This document shows, in pieces, positions 1 to 8,144 of a DNA stretch of 64,000 nucleotides (its first letter is position 1; every line of letters starts with the position of its first letter). The DNA comes from Fictibacillus aquaticus. Lineage in GTDB: Bacteria > Bacillota > Bacilli > Bacillales > Fictibacillaceae. Made by a program: the position numbers and the translations under genes. The DNA lies in contig NZ_NOII01000002.1 in NCBI RefSeq assembly GCF_002245695.1, forward strand, positions 461,387 to 525,386, given 5' to 3'. The notes under the pieces are model-generated. The model was not told where the DNA came from, ran no database searches, and saw only the letters and a list, made by a program, of their open reading frames with translations.

Positions 1-762
1 CGTTCCATAGAATGTATTGCGCACGAATACATCAAACGTAGTCCCGTTCGCATCACGGACGATATTCTTCGCCTGGAAATCATTATGGTCACCAAGGCCG
101 TAGAACACAACCGGAACTTGAGCCTGAATTTTCTGAAGATATGGATCATCTCCACAAGCGATGATGCCTTTGTTGACTTGCATCGCCATCTGCTGGAACG
201 CGCTGAATACGTCCTCGACATCCTTAAAGTAATCCGGATGGTCAAAGTCGATATTCGTCATGATCGCATAATCCGGCTCATACGAAAGAAAATGACGGCG
301 GTATTCACATGCTTCAAACACGAAATACTCGCTGTTTTCGATTCCTTTCCCTGTTCCGTCTCCTATCAGGAACGCTGTCGGCTTCGCACCTTCAAGAACA
401 TGTGCGAGAAGTCCAGTCGTTGATGTTTTACCGTGTGCTCCAGTCACCGCGATCCCAGTAAACTTTTTAACAAAATCGCCAAGAAAATGGTGATATCGGT
501 AAACTGGCAATCCGAGCTCCACAGCTGCCTTAAGTTCTTCGTGATCCCCGCTGAACGCATTCCCGGCAATGATCGTCTGACCTGGACGGATGTTATCCTT
601 GTTAAAAGGAAGGATTGAAACTCCTCTTTCTTCAAGCCCCACTTGAGTGAAAATCGGCATATCAATATCCGATCCCTGCACGTCAAATTTCATATCGTGG
701 AGAATTTGCGCCAGCGCACTCATTCCCGTCCCTTTTATTCCAACAAAATGATATTGTGTCAT
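1..762 (-). CDS. murC: UDP-N-acetylmuramate--L-alanine ligase, N-terminal 254 residues (cut by window edge)
   Basis: Cytoplasmic Mur ligase that adds L-alanine to UDP-MurNAc in peptidoglycan precursor synthesis. The N-terminus has the MurC substrate-domain pattern [14 protein letters not shown], and near residue 108 the ATP-binding motif [10 protein letters not shown] is seen, followed by [10 protein letters not shown] and [10 protein letters not shown], typical of MurC. The ATG at 762 follows GGAGGT with a 7-base gap. The reading frame stays open to base 1, so the C-terminal domain lies outside the window. It stands alone here, with NAPRTase upstream on the same strand. Identification is secure. 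Confidence 0.95.
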   Translation of the reverse strand, partial: MTQYHFVGIKGTGMSALAQILHDMKFDVQGSDIDMPIFTQVGLEERGVSILPFNKDNIRPGQTIIAGNAFSGDHEELKAAVELGLPVYRYHHFLGDFVKKFTGIAVTGAHGKTSTTGLLAHVLEGAKPTAFLIGDGTGKGIENSEYFVFEACEYRRHFLSYEPDYAIMTNIDFDHPDYFKDVEDVFSAFQQMAMQVNKGIIACGDDPYLQKIQAQVPVVFYGLGDHNDFQAKNIVRDANGTTFDVFVRNTFYGT

Positions 763-968
763 TGTAAAGACCTCCACAAAAGAACACCTTCTAAAAGGCC
801 TATTTTTAATGTATTATATGCCCGCTCTGCATACTTGCGCATAAAGAAGCGGCACGGCATCTCATACATTATAGCAAATCGCAGCTTTTCCGGCCAACTG
901 CTGCTCTAGCCTAGTGTCCTTTTTACTCTGTTTATTTTGTGCATTGTGCACCAAAACATGTTGCCGTT

Positions 969-2066
969 CTATTCGACTTTTTCAAGTCTCGGATTTGGCC
1001 TGTATATACGGCCTGCCTTTGCCTGATGGCCGTCATGCATCAGCACATTGTCACCAGTAAAGCCAATATTGATTTTCAGCAAATTACTGCCTACACCATA
1101 TATATCGACCGGAACCTTCAGTTCTTCAAAGCGAGTGATTCTTTCCTTCGTGAATCCTCCGCTCACAACAATTTTCACATGGCTGAAGCCTTCCTCATCC
1201 AATGCCCTTCGCAGCGCAAAAATGAGTTCTGGATTTACACCTCTTGGATCGAAGTTTCCAAGGACATCCTGGTTCCTGAAAAAATACTGGTCGACCATCG
1301 TCCTCGACGTATCGACTCTTACACCTTTTAGAGTGCTTCCGAACTCACGCGCAACTTTTAGTGCATCTGTGATGACATCATTGTTATAGTCCACGAGAGC
1401 GATCAGATCATCTTCAGGATACTTTTTGTGGTATGCCTTTGTCGCTTCCACAATATCGCCGTTAAAAATCTGAATCAAGGCATGCGGCATCGTTCCCATG
1501 CCTTTTTTGCCCCACCATTCATTCATTGCATGAGTCGCCTGTGCAGAGGCTCCGCCTATATAAGCAGCATATCCGTCTCCTGCCTGCTGTGCAAAGTGAT
1601 CGTCCCTGTCCCCCATGAAAATAACAGGTTTTTGTATACCTGAAAGGCTCGCAGCTTTGGCCACATTATATACATTCGTCGCAACTGACGTTCTTCTTGC
1701 CAGTATCCCGTCAATTACTCCTTCTAAAAATCCGAAATTTTGATAAGGCCCCTTGATTGTAAGCACCGTTTCAAACGGAGAGATTTTATCTCCATCCCTC
1801 AGAGAGTAAATTTCAAGTTCTTCTGGATTTTTCCCGAATGTTTTTATTAATGCTATCGCTTCATCTGTCCCGCAAAGGACAGCATCATTTTTCTGGAAAA
1901 ACTGCATCGTCACCACATTGTCAGGCTTATATGCTTCGACGATCTCACACGTCTTTAGGAAATATACTGCGGAAAACCAGCCTTCGCCGGCTCTCTCGTC
2001 AAATTTAAATGTCTTGTTTGTCAGCCTGCTGATCTTTCCTTGCAGCTTCAGCTCTATTTCTTTCAT
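969..2066 (-). CDS. pncB: Nicotinate phosphoribosyltransferase
   Basis: Converts nicotinate and PRPP to nicotinate mononucleotide in NAD salvage (cytoplasm). The 365-residue protein is of the short NAPRTase class. Visible landmarks are a tyrosine/asparagine-rich active region followed by GGASAQATHAMN, GTMPHALIQ, VRVDTSRTM and a C-terminal phosphate-binding VSGGF...YGVGS. I chose the ATG at 2066 because GAGGAG lies 7 bases before it; an upstream ATG would add 11 unsupported residues. It sits between sftA and murC, an arrangement I recall from Bacillus cereus relatives. The symbol follows the enzyme name; paralogues in the same genome are possible. Confidence 0.88.
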   Translation of the reverse strand: MKEIELKLQGKISRLTNKTFKFDERAGEGWFSAVYFLKTCEIVEAYKPDNVVTMQFFQKNDAVLCGTDEAIALIKTFGKNPEELEIYSLRDGDKISPFETVLTIKGPYQNFGFLEGVIDGILARRTSVATNVYNVAKAASLSGIQKPVIFMGDRDDHFAQQAGDGYAAYIGGASAQATHAMNEWWGKKGMGTMPHALIQIFNGDIVEATKAYHKKYPEDDLIALVDYNNDVITDALKVAREFGSTLKGVRVDTSRTMVDQYFFRNQDVLGNFDPRGVNPELIFALRRALDEEGFSHVKIVVSGGFTKERITRFEELKVPVDIYGVGSNLLKINIGFTGDNVLMHDGHQAKAGRIYRPNPRLEKVE

Positions 2067-2145
2067 GTAAATACTCCTCAATACATAGTAAGACGGCATC
2101 CGATTGTCCTACCTTATCATAATAAAGAGAGTTTTGGAACACAAG

Positions 2146-2173
2146 AAAAAGCTGAGGGAGCTCCCTCAGCTTT
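2146..2173 (-). terminator. Intrinsic terminator of sftA
   Basis: A perfect 13-bp inverted repeat (AAAGCTGAGGGAG and its complement) overlaps the sftA stop codon. On the minus strand it runs into TTTTTCTTG. Confidence 0.85.
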
Positions 2174-4790
2174 AAACGTCAGCATAAAGCCGTTCTTCAA
2201 ATTCTTCCGGTGTTAATAGAACGTTCCTTGGCTTTGATCCCATCGCTTCTGAAACAAGTCCGAATGCTTCCATCATCTCAATCAGACGCGCAGCGCGGTT
2301 AAATCCGACTCGAAACCTTCTTTGCAGGCTGGAAGAAGAGGCCGCCCCTACGTCCATGACATAATAACAAGCTTCTTCAAACAGATCATCTTCCTGGTCG
2401 ATATGCTGCTGAGTCTGAATCAGTTCTTCTCTTGAAAACAAATAGTTGAGCGGATATTCTTCTTTTACATAGGTTGTTACCGCTTCGATCTCATCGTCAG
2501 AAACAAAGTTCCCTTGAATACGGACTGCTTTGTTAGAGCCGTTTTCCATAAACAGCATGTCCCCTCGTCCGAGCAGGCGCTCTGCTCCGCTCATGTCGAG
2601 AATCGTTCTTGAATCGATGGCAGACGATACAGCGAATGCTGCACGTGTAGGGATATTCGCTTTTATTAAGCCTGTAATAACGTCTACAGACGGCCGCTGT
2701 GTCGCCAGCAGCAAATGAATCCCGCAAGCCCTCGCTTTTTGAGCGATACGGCAGATTGCTTCCTCAACATCCTGCGGTGACACCATCATAAGATCTGCAA
2801 GCTCGTCGATCACGATGACGATGTACGGCATCTTATTGGCATAATGCTTTTCAGCAGTCATTTTATCGTTGAAACGTTTGATATCGCGCACTCCGGTTCT
2901 GGCAAAATCTTCATACCTGCGTTCCATTTCTTCAACAGCCCATTTTAAGGCAGCTGTAGCTTCCTTTGCATCGTTGATAACCGGTGTTACCAAGTGCGGT
3001 ATATGGTTGTATGGTGCTAGTTCTACCATTTTCGGATCAACGAGAAGCAGCCTGACATCTTCTGGAGAAGACTTATAAAGAAGGCTGACAAGTATCGAGT
3101 TAATACAGACACTCTTTCCAGATCCTGTTGCTCCCGCTATCAAGCCATGCGGCATTTTTTGCAAATCTGTAACAACAGGCGATCCTGAAATATCAAGTCC
3201 CAGAGCTACAGTTAATGGCGAACCGCTGGCACTGAATGCTGGATCTTCGATAATCTCCCTCAAGTAAACGGCCCGGCTGACCCGGTTTGGAACTTCAATA
3301 CCAATCGTGTTCTTGCCAGGTATCGGCGCTTCAATTCGGATGTCTCTCGCTGATAAACTCAGCTTGATATCATCTGTCAGGTTGGTGATTTTGTTCACCT
3401 TCACCCCCGGTGCAGGCTGAACCTCAAACCGTGTAACAGATGGCCCCTGTGTCAGGTGCACGACCTTCGCGTTCACATTGAAGTTGTTCAACGTTTCCTG
3501 CAGCAGTGATTCCTGTGACAATAGCCAGCTTTCATCATCCAACTGTGCAGCAGGAGCTACATCCAAGAATTCTATCGGGATCAAATGACTTTTCTTTTCC
3601 TGAGCTGGCTTTACGCTAGGAGCCATTTCAGCTGGTTTAACAGCGGGCTGCGGGACAGCTTTTGGAGCAGGAGCAGCTGCTCTTTCTTTGATGGCCTGCC
3701 TGTCTTTTTTCAGCATCATCACATTAAAAGGAACATAAGTACCGCCGGGCTTCTTCATAGGCGGTTCTGTTTTTCTTTCTTTTGTATCCCCTCCTGCGGT
3801 AACAGACGGAGTTATTATTGCTGACGGTTGCTCTTCAGCAGTTTCCGATGCCTCCGCAGCAAGTGGTTCTTCTTTCTCTTCTGCAGGCGGTTCTGATACT
3901 GCAAAAGCTGGTCCATCATGATCAGCTCTTGTCAGTTCTGATTCATTCTGTTCTTCTGGTTCAGCATCAAATAGAATTTCTTCTGAAGCAGCAGGCAGTA
4001 ACTCCACTCTTTCATCTAAAATAGAATCCTGATCTTGTGATTCGTGATAAACCACACCATCTGCTTCGTTCTGATTTTCTTCCGCATTATCCTCATTAAT
4101 CATTTGAGGATCTTCCTTCTTTTGTTCATCCTTAAACGACCAGCCGGGAAAAATAATCTTCTCTTTGTTCCGTTCTTTAAAGCCGTAAACAGGAGAAGGA
4201 ATATCTGTCGGAACAAATTTCGGCGTCACTTCTGAGTTTGTAGTTTCGATGTTTTGCTTGTTATGTAGTTTTTTCTCTGGTGCGTCAGTCCTGTTTACCG
4301 GGTTTAAGTCATTCCTGTTTACCGGGTTTAAACCATAGATTGGAGAAGGAACAGGCTCAGGTCTGAACTTTTCTCTCTTTCTTGGCGTACGCTCTTTTCT
4401 TGTATCATCCTGACGCCGCTCTATGTTTCTTTCAACAGTGCGTTCTTTGCTGCGCACTGTCCGGCTGATATTGTCAACCCTGACCGGCTTACTAGCAGGT
4501 GCACGGTGCTCCGCTTGAGGATTTATCCTTCTTTCAGTTTCAGGACGCGGCTCATCCGGAATAACCGGGAAACGGAAATTTCCTGGTGCAGGGTAATCAC
4601 TCAGCATCTTAGGCCCAGAACCCGCGTTCTTTATTTTGGATGATTTTGTACTGTCTGCAGTATGTTTTGATGCGTTATCTGCAGCTTGTCTCGTCTGGAC
4701 ATTTTTCGGCGCTTTTTCACGCTCTTCAGGTTCTTCCATGTCTTCTTCGTCGTCAAAAAAGTAATTCATCATTTTTTTTAGCCAGCTCAT
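2172..4790 (-). CDS. sftA: DNA translocase SftA (FtsK/SpoIIIE family, soluble type)
   Basis: Septum-associated DNA pump that clears chromosome DNA from the closing division site. Unlike SpoIIIE, the 872-residue protein has no N-terminal membrane segments. It has a long, charged, Pro/Glu-rich linker (about residues 20-400), then the FtsK motor with Walker A GATGSGKS near 553 and Walker B VIVIDELADLM near 660, then a C-terminal winged-helix gamma domain (about 800-865) that in this family reads polar DNA sequences. These features fit B. subtilis SftA/YtpS. The linker contains a near-perfect duplicated stretch (NPVNRND, NPVNRTD). The start is supported by AAGGTGGTGG. Confidence 0.93.
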   Translation of the reverse strand: MSWLKKMMNYFFDDEEDMEEPEEREKAPKNVQTRQAADNASKHTADSTKSSKIKNAGSGPKMLSDYPAPGNFRFPVIPDEPRPETERRINPQAEHRAPASKPVRVDNISRTVRSKERTVERNIERRQDDTRKERTPRKREKFRPEPVPSPIYGLNPVNRNDLNPVNRTDAPEKKLHNKQNIETTNSEVTPKFVPTDIPSPVYGFKERNKEKIIFPGWSFKDEQKKEDPQMINEDNAEENQNEADGVVYHESQDQDSILDERVELLPAASEEILFDAEPEEQNESELTRADHDGPAFAVSEPPAEEKEEPLAAEASETAEEQPSAIITPSVTAGGDTKERKTEPPMKKPGGTYVPFNVMMLKKDRQAIKERAAAPAPKAVPQPAVKPAEMAPSVKPAQEKKSHLIPIEFLDVAPAAQLDDESWLLSQESLLQETLNNFNVNAKVVHLTQGPSVTRFEVQPAPGVKVNKITNLTDDIKLSLSARDIRIEAPIPGKNTIGIEVPNRVSRAVYLREIIEDPAFSASGSPLTVALGLDISGSPVVTDLQKMPHGLIAGATGSGKSVCINSILVSLLYKSSPEDVRLLLVDPKMVELAPYNHIPHLVTPVINDAKEATAALKWAVEEMERRYEDFARTGVRDIKRFNDKMTAEKHYANKMPYIVIVIDELADLMMVSPQDVEEAICRIAQKARACGIHLLLATQRPSVDVITGLIKANIPTRAAFAVSSAIDSRTILDMSGAERLLGRGDMLFMENGSNKAVRIQGNFVSDDEIEAVTTYVKEEYPLNYLFSREELIQTQQHIDQEDDLFEEACYYVMDVGAASSSSLQRRFRVGFNRAARLIEMMEAFGLVSEAMGSKPRNVLLTPEEFEERLYADV

Positions 4791-4835
4791 GGATCCACCA
4801 CCTTTTTCTCTGTACCGCTTTTTCTTTATTGTAGC

Positions 4836-4885
4836 TAAAAAATGGGAGGAACAATAGTCTGAAAATAATAAACAGACGTTCCTCC
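4836..4885 (-). terminator. Probable terminator of ytpQ
   Basis: GGAGGAAC and GTTCCTCC (4845-4852 and 4878-4885) with an extra GTCTG/CAGAC pairing form a hairpin about 70 bases past the ytpQ stop. On the minus strand it is followed by CATTTTTT. Confidence 0.65.
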
Positions 4886-4956
4886 TTATTTAATTAATGA
4901 TTCGACAGTATACATAGCTGATTGTGCCGTACCGGCAACAATTTCCTGCAATTTTT

Positions 4957-5757
4957 TTATTCTTCTGTTGACGTATTCTTGTTCTTTGCCAGAATAAATA
5001 CGGGTTCGAGGCCTTCTTCTTCATATAAAAAAGAAAGCGCCGTTACAGGTACCCGGCCGTTAATAAAAAACTGCATCGCCATTTGACCCAGCACATCAAA
5101 CCCTTGTTCGTTTTCAATATCCGCGATAATGAGCACATCCTGATGAGGCACAGCAACAGCCATCTTCCCCTTAATCGCCGACTTTATTTCGTTCAAATAA
5201 GAGGTGTTCAGCACTCGGCTAGCATCGTAGCCATCGTTATGGTTGATAAAATAAAACGTGTTTCCGGCTACTGTATCCTTCTTAGCCTGTATTGGAAGAC
5301 GGCGAAGGTTGAAAGCAGACATTTCCTTTATCTGCTCTCTGCTTAAATTCCAGCTTTCGGCCTGTTCTTCGGTTATGAGACGATAAGTCGTTCCGAGATC
5401 CAGAGCATAAAAAATGTTCGTTTCAGCAGTGTGTTCGTCATGAAGCAGACGCTTTTCCCCTGCTTCAACAGGAAACGATGTGGACCTGATCACAGGGAAA
5501 ATGTTCTTCGCTGCTTCTTGAGGTGCTTCTTCCTCTCCTTTAAGGGATTTCTCCACATGGTAAAGAAGCTCCTCTAAAAAGGCATCTTTTCTGTTGTGCC
5601 ATTTAGCAGCAAGTCCAGAAAGCGAGAGGTTTGCTCCCTTCCCAGTCTGAAGGTTTTCAACACGCAAAGTTTCTTCCTTAGAATTGTACTGTGTTTGAAG
5701 ACCTTTTTCTTTTAGATTGCTTTCTAGCAGTTTTCTTAATTTAGTTACGTCGGACAC
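4957..5757 (-). CDS. ytpQ: YtpQ family protein (DUF1444)
   Basis: 266-residue cytoplasmic protein of unknown biochemical role that matches B. subtilis YtpQ (DUF1444) in length and pattern (start near MSDVTKLRKLLE; later FYFINHNDGYDASR and the C-terminal PVTALSFLYEEEGLEP). The start is a GTG with AAGGAGGT eight bases before it. In B. subtilis, as I recall, ytpR lies between sftA and ytpQ. Here no ytpR reading frame is present, and the upstream gap holds repeat copy A instead. No catalytic motif is visible to me, so no function is proposed. Confidence 0.85.
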   Translation of the reverse strand: MSDVTKLRKLLESNLKEKGLQTQYNSKEETLRVENLQTGKGANLSLSGLAAKWHNRKDAFLEELLYHVEKSLKGEEEAPQEAAKNIFPVIRSTSFPVEAGEKRLLHDEHTAETNIFYALDLGTTYRLITEEQAESWNLSREQIKEMSAFNLRRLPIQAKKDTVAGNTFYFINHNDGYDASRVLNTSYLNEIKSAIKGKMAVAVPHQDVLIIADIENEQGFDVLGQMAMQFFINGRVPVTALSFLYEEEGLEPVFILAKNKNTSTEE

Positions 5758-5776
5758 AGACGGTTACCTCCTTGTT

Positions 5777-6175
5777 AACGGTTTGTTTTGTTAATAAATT
5801 AAGCGGAATTGGCTTGAAGAGTATACTTCAGTGCCCATCCATGATAAATGGTTTGCATATAGCTTCGATTCCCAAATTGCATATTCATCACATTCACTAG
5901 ATCAACCTTGATTTCATCTTAGATAAAGTTGATCGGAGTGTAAGGTGCCGACTCCTCGAAAATGAAAATCGCATTTTCTTCGTGCGATGTCTTGCTACGT
6001 ATCCTTCCAAGTGTCCAATAAGTCAAAGACCGACTTACCGGCCCCATTCCCTTTTCCTTGTCGGGGCTAAATGAGCCGACCCGTGCTTTTCGCCACGCCC
6101 CGCGGAAAGCGTGCGCCTGAAACGGAGATCAAGCGCTTCTCTGAGTTCTTTAATCACGACATAGTTTACAAAAAG
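5777..6175 (+). repeat. Modular intergenic repeat, copy A (core 5928-6133)
   Basis: Core begins GTTGATCGGAGTGTAAGG (5928) and ends CGCCTGAAACGGAGATCAA (6133). It has the left module, with the GAAAATG/CATTTTC hairpin and ATGTCTTGCT. It then jumps from ATCCTTCC directly to AAGTGTCCAATAAGTC, so the GGACAGGTGAG hairpin and the left half of the second hairpin are missing. Outside the core, AACGGTTTGTTTTGTTAATA (5777-5796) recurs next to copy D. The element lies between ytpQ and queF, both on the minus strand. Confidence 0.9.
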
Positions 6176-6193
6176 AGCCTTCTTTAAAGTGCG

Positions 6194-6222
6194 AAAAAAC
6201 CTCCGTTAAAGGGAGGTTTTTT
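6194..6222 (-). terminator. Terminator downstream of queF
   Basis: AAAAAACCTCC and GGGAGGTTTTTT form a hairpin with T-runs on both strands just past the queF stop. It can act in both directions. Confidence 0.85.
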
Positions 6223-6230
6223 CATCTTAT

Positions 6231-6650
6231 TTATTCGCCTGCTTTATATTCGCATACTACTTCAGTACCAAGTCCGCCGCGGGCATTCCAGTTGCCTGTC
6301 ACCTTAAGATACTTAGGCTTAAGCAAACGTGCGAGGTCTTCCATAATTTTGTTTGTTGCATGTTCCTGGTAGATGCCTACGTTTCGGTATGAAGTAAGAT
6401 AGTATTTCAATGATTTCATCTCTACAAGCTCTTCTGTAGGGATATAGCTGATAATGATATCAGCAAAATCCGGAAGCCCGGACCACGGGCAGACAGACGT
6501 GAACTCTGTTGTCGGGATGGTAACAAGCGTATCTTTACCGATATATTCATAAGGAATCGTTTCAAGGATATCAACAAGAATTACATTCTCATCTTGGATA
6601 TCAAAACGAATGCCTTCGTATTTACTATGGTTTACTTCTACTTTAGCCAT
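6231..6650 (-). CDS. queF: NADPH-dependent 7-cyano-7-deazaguanine reductase (short form)
   Basis: Reduces preQ0 to preQ1 in queuosine synthesis. The protein has the QueF catalytic cysteine in FTSVCPWSGLPDFAD, with the downstream aspartate of that motif, and the NADPH-binding signature EMKSLKYYL. It is short (139 residues against about 165 in B. subtilis QueF): the N-terminal strand and the C-terminal tail are reduced. It is not in the queDEC operon, which lies 7 kb away, and I find no preQ1 aptamer in its leader. AAAGGCGG precedes the ATG. A QueF-like side activity cannot be excluded. Confidence 0.85.
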   Translation of the reverse strand: MAKVEVNHSKYEGIRFDIQDENVILVDILETIPYEYIGKDTLVTIPTTEFTSVCPWSGLPDFADIIISYIPTEELVEMKSLKYYLTSYRNVGIYQEHATNKIMEDLARLLKPKYLKVTGNWNARGGLGTEVVCEYKAGE

Positions 6651-6730
6651 GAAGAAGAACCGCCTTTCTTAAATTAAATAATTATTGCGCATTAAAACTC
6701 ATTATACCACATCAATATTATTTAGGCGCC

Positions 6731-7048
6731 TTAAATTGACAGCTCAGAAATAAACTGTTCGATCTGCTCCTGTGTTTTCCGGTCTTTATTCACATAGCGG
6801 CCGATCTCTTTTCCGTCTTTGAAAGCTACAAAGCTGGGAATGCCAAAAATATCAAGCTCTTGGCAAACTTCAATCAGTTTGTCGCGGTCTGCGTATAGAA
6901 ACTCAAACTGAGTGAATTTAGACTCGACTTCAGGCATAAACGGTTTGATGAACACGCAGTCCGGACACCAGTCCGCTGAAAAAAGGACAATACTCGCTCC
7001 TTTATCAATCGCGGCAAAAAGTTCTTCTCGGGAATGCATCTCTTTCAT
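6731..7048 (-). CDS. ytpP: Thioredoxin-like protein YtpP
   Basis: 105-residue single thioredoxin fold. The redox motif is WCPDC, with two lysines or acids nearby rather than the usual CGPC, and the cis-proline region is FGIPSFVAF. It is likely a cytoplasmic thiol oxidoreductase; the partner is unknown. The ATG is 4 bases after the stop of the preceding PfoR-like gene, and its AAAGGAG lies inside that gene's end, so the two are translationally coupled. It matches B. subtilis YtpP by context and size. Confidence 0.85.
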   Translation of the reverse strand: MKEMHSREELFAAIDKGASIVLFSADWCPDCVFIKPFMPEVESKFTQFEFLYADRDKLIEVCQELDIFGIPSFVAFKDGKEIGRYVNKDRKTQEQIEQFISELSI

Positions 7049-7052
7049 TCTG

Positions 7053-8063
7053 TCATTGCTCCTTTAATTTCATATCTCCGGGTTTAATATACCCTCTTTT
7101 TCTCATCCATTCTGATAGTAACAGGGAGATGATAATTGGTCCAATAAAATGCAGCATCAGGACTGCTATGAATGTTTCTGCTGTAAAGCCCATAGTCCTT
7201 AGGGTCATAAGAGGACCCACAAGACCGCTCGTTCCCATCCCCGCACCTGCAGGTATGTTTTCCATATGCAGCCAAATCGTTCCGATCGGAGCAAGAAGGA
7301 TTCCGGCTGCTGTCGGGGGTATGAGGATAAGAGGGTTCTTTATGACGTTCGGAAACTGCAGTTTGGATGTACCGATTCCCTGCGTGAGCCAACCCCCTAT
7401 CCCGTTGTCACGGTAGCTGCTTGTTGCAAAACCAATCATCTGAGCCGCACAGCCGATCGTGGCTGCCCCAGCAGCAATCCCTTCAAGACCAAGCATCATC
7501 GCAATGGCTGCACTCGAGATCGGCCCTGTTAACGCAAATCCGAGAAGTGTGGCAACGAGGATTCCCATCAGGAAAGGACGCTGTTCGGTCGCCCACATTA
7601 CGAGTTCTCCGAAGTTCGCCATAAACTTTCCTATGGCAGGTCCGACAAACTGAGCGGTCAAGAAACCAGTCAAGATTGTCACTCCCGGTGTCACCAAAAT
7701 ATCGAACTTAGTTTCTTTTGATACGATTTTTCCTGCTTCACAGGCAATGACTGCTGCGATATAGCATCCTGCAACACTTCCGAGCTCAGCTCCTGCAGCT
7801 CCAGCGATGGCAGCTCCAAACATGACAAGCGGCGGCGCCTTCAAGCCATATGCCACTGCTGCACCGATCACCGGTCCCATCAAGCTCATTGCAAGTGTTC
7901 CCACCTTTACAAAGAAAGGCAGGTGAAACTGTTCGCCCGCTGTTTTAAAAATAAGTCCGATCACGAGTGAAGACATGAGACCAAGAGCAAAATAGCTGAA
8001 TCCGGTAATAATGTATTCTTTTATAGAAAGGGAAACGCCCTTTTTTCTTAAAAAATTTTTCAT
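7053..8063 (-). CDS. PTS EIIC-like / PfoR-type integral membrane protein
   Basis: 336 residues with about nine hydrophobic segments rich in Gly/Ala. The sequence resembles the EIIC_2 family that includes the PfoR regulator-like proteins of clostridia and bacilli. No EIIA or EIIB domain, and no phosphorylatable His or Cys module, is fused or adjacent, so active PTS sugar uptake is doubtful. It is followed at once by ytpP, suggesting a shared transcript. AAAGGAG precedes the ATG by 8 bases. Substrate unknown; a transporter or membrane sensor are the alternatives. Confidence 0.75.
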   Translation of the reverse strand: MKNFLRKKGVSLSIKEYIITGFSYFALGLMSSLVIGLIFKTAGEQFHLPFFVKVGTLAMSLMGPVIGAAVAYGLKAPPLVMFGAAIAGAAGAELGSVAGCYIAAVIACEAGKIVSKETKFDILVTPGVTILTGFLTAQFVGPAIGKFMANFGELVMWATEQRPFLMGILVATLLGFALTGPISSAAIAMMLGLEGIAAGAATIGCAAQMIGFATSSYRDNGIGGWLTQGIGTSKLQFPNVIKNPLILIPPTAAGILLAPIGTIWLHMENIPAGAGMGTSGLVGPLMTLRTMGFTAETFIAVLMLHFIGPIIISLLLSEWMRKRGYIKPGDMKLKEQ

Positions 8064-8109
8064 CGCTTGACTCCTTTAAAATAGTATACCCTTATTGATT
8101 ATAATGAAG

Positions 8110-8140
8110 ATTTTACATGTGTAAAGACAGGTGTAAAAAT
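8110..8140. promoter_or_regulatory. Inverted TTTACA/TGTAAA repeats in the divergent promoter region
   Basis: TTTTACATGTGTAAAGACAGGTGTAAAAA holds one TTTACA-TG-TGTAAA palindrome and a further TGTAAA. It lies between the divergent PfoR-like gene and the chemoreceptor gene, a natural position for an operator. No regulator is identified. Confidence 0.3.
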
Positions 8141-8144
8141 AAAT

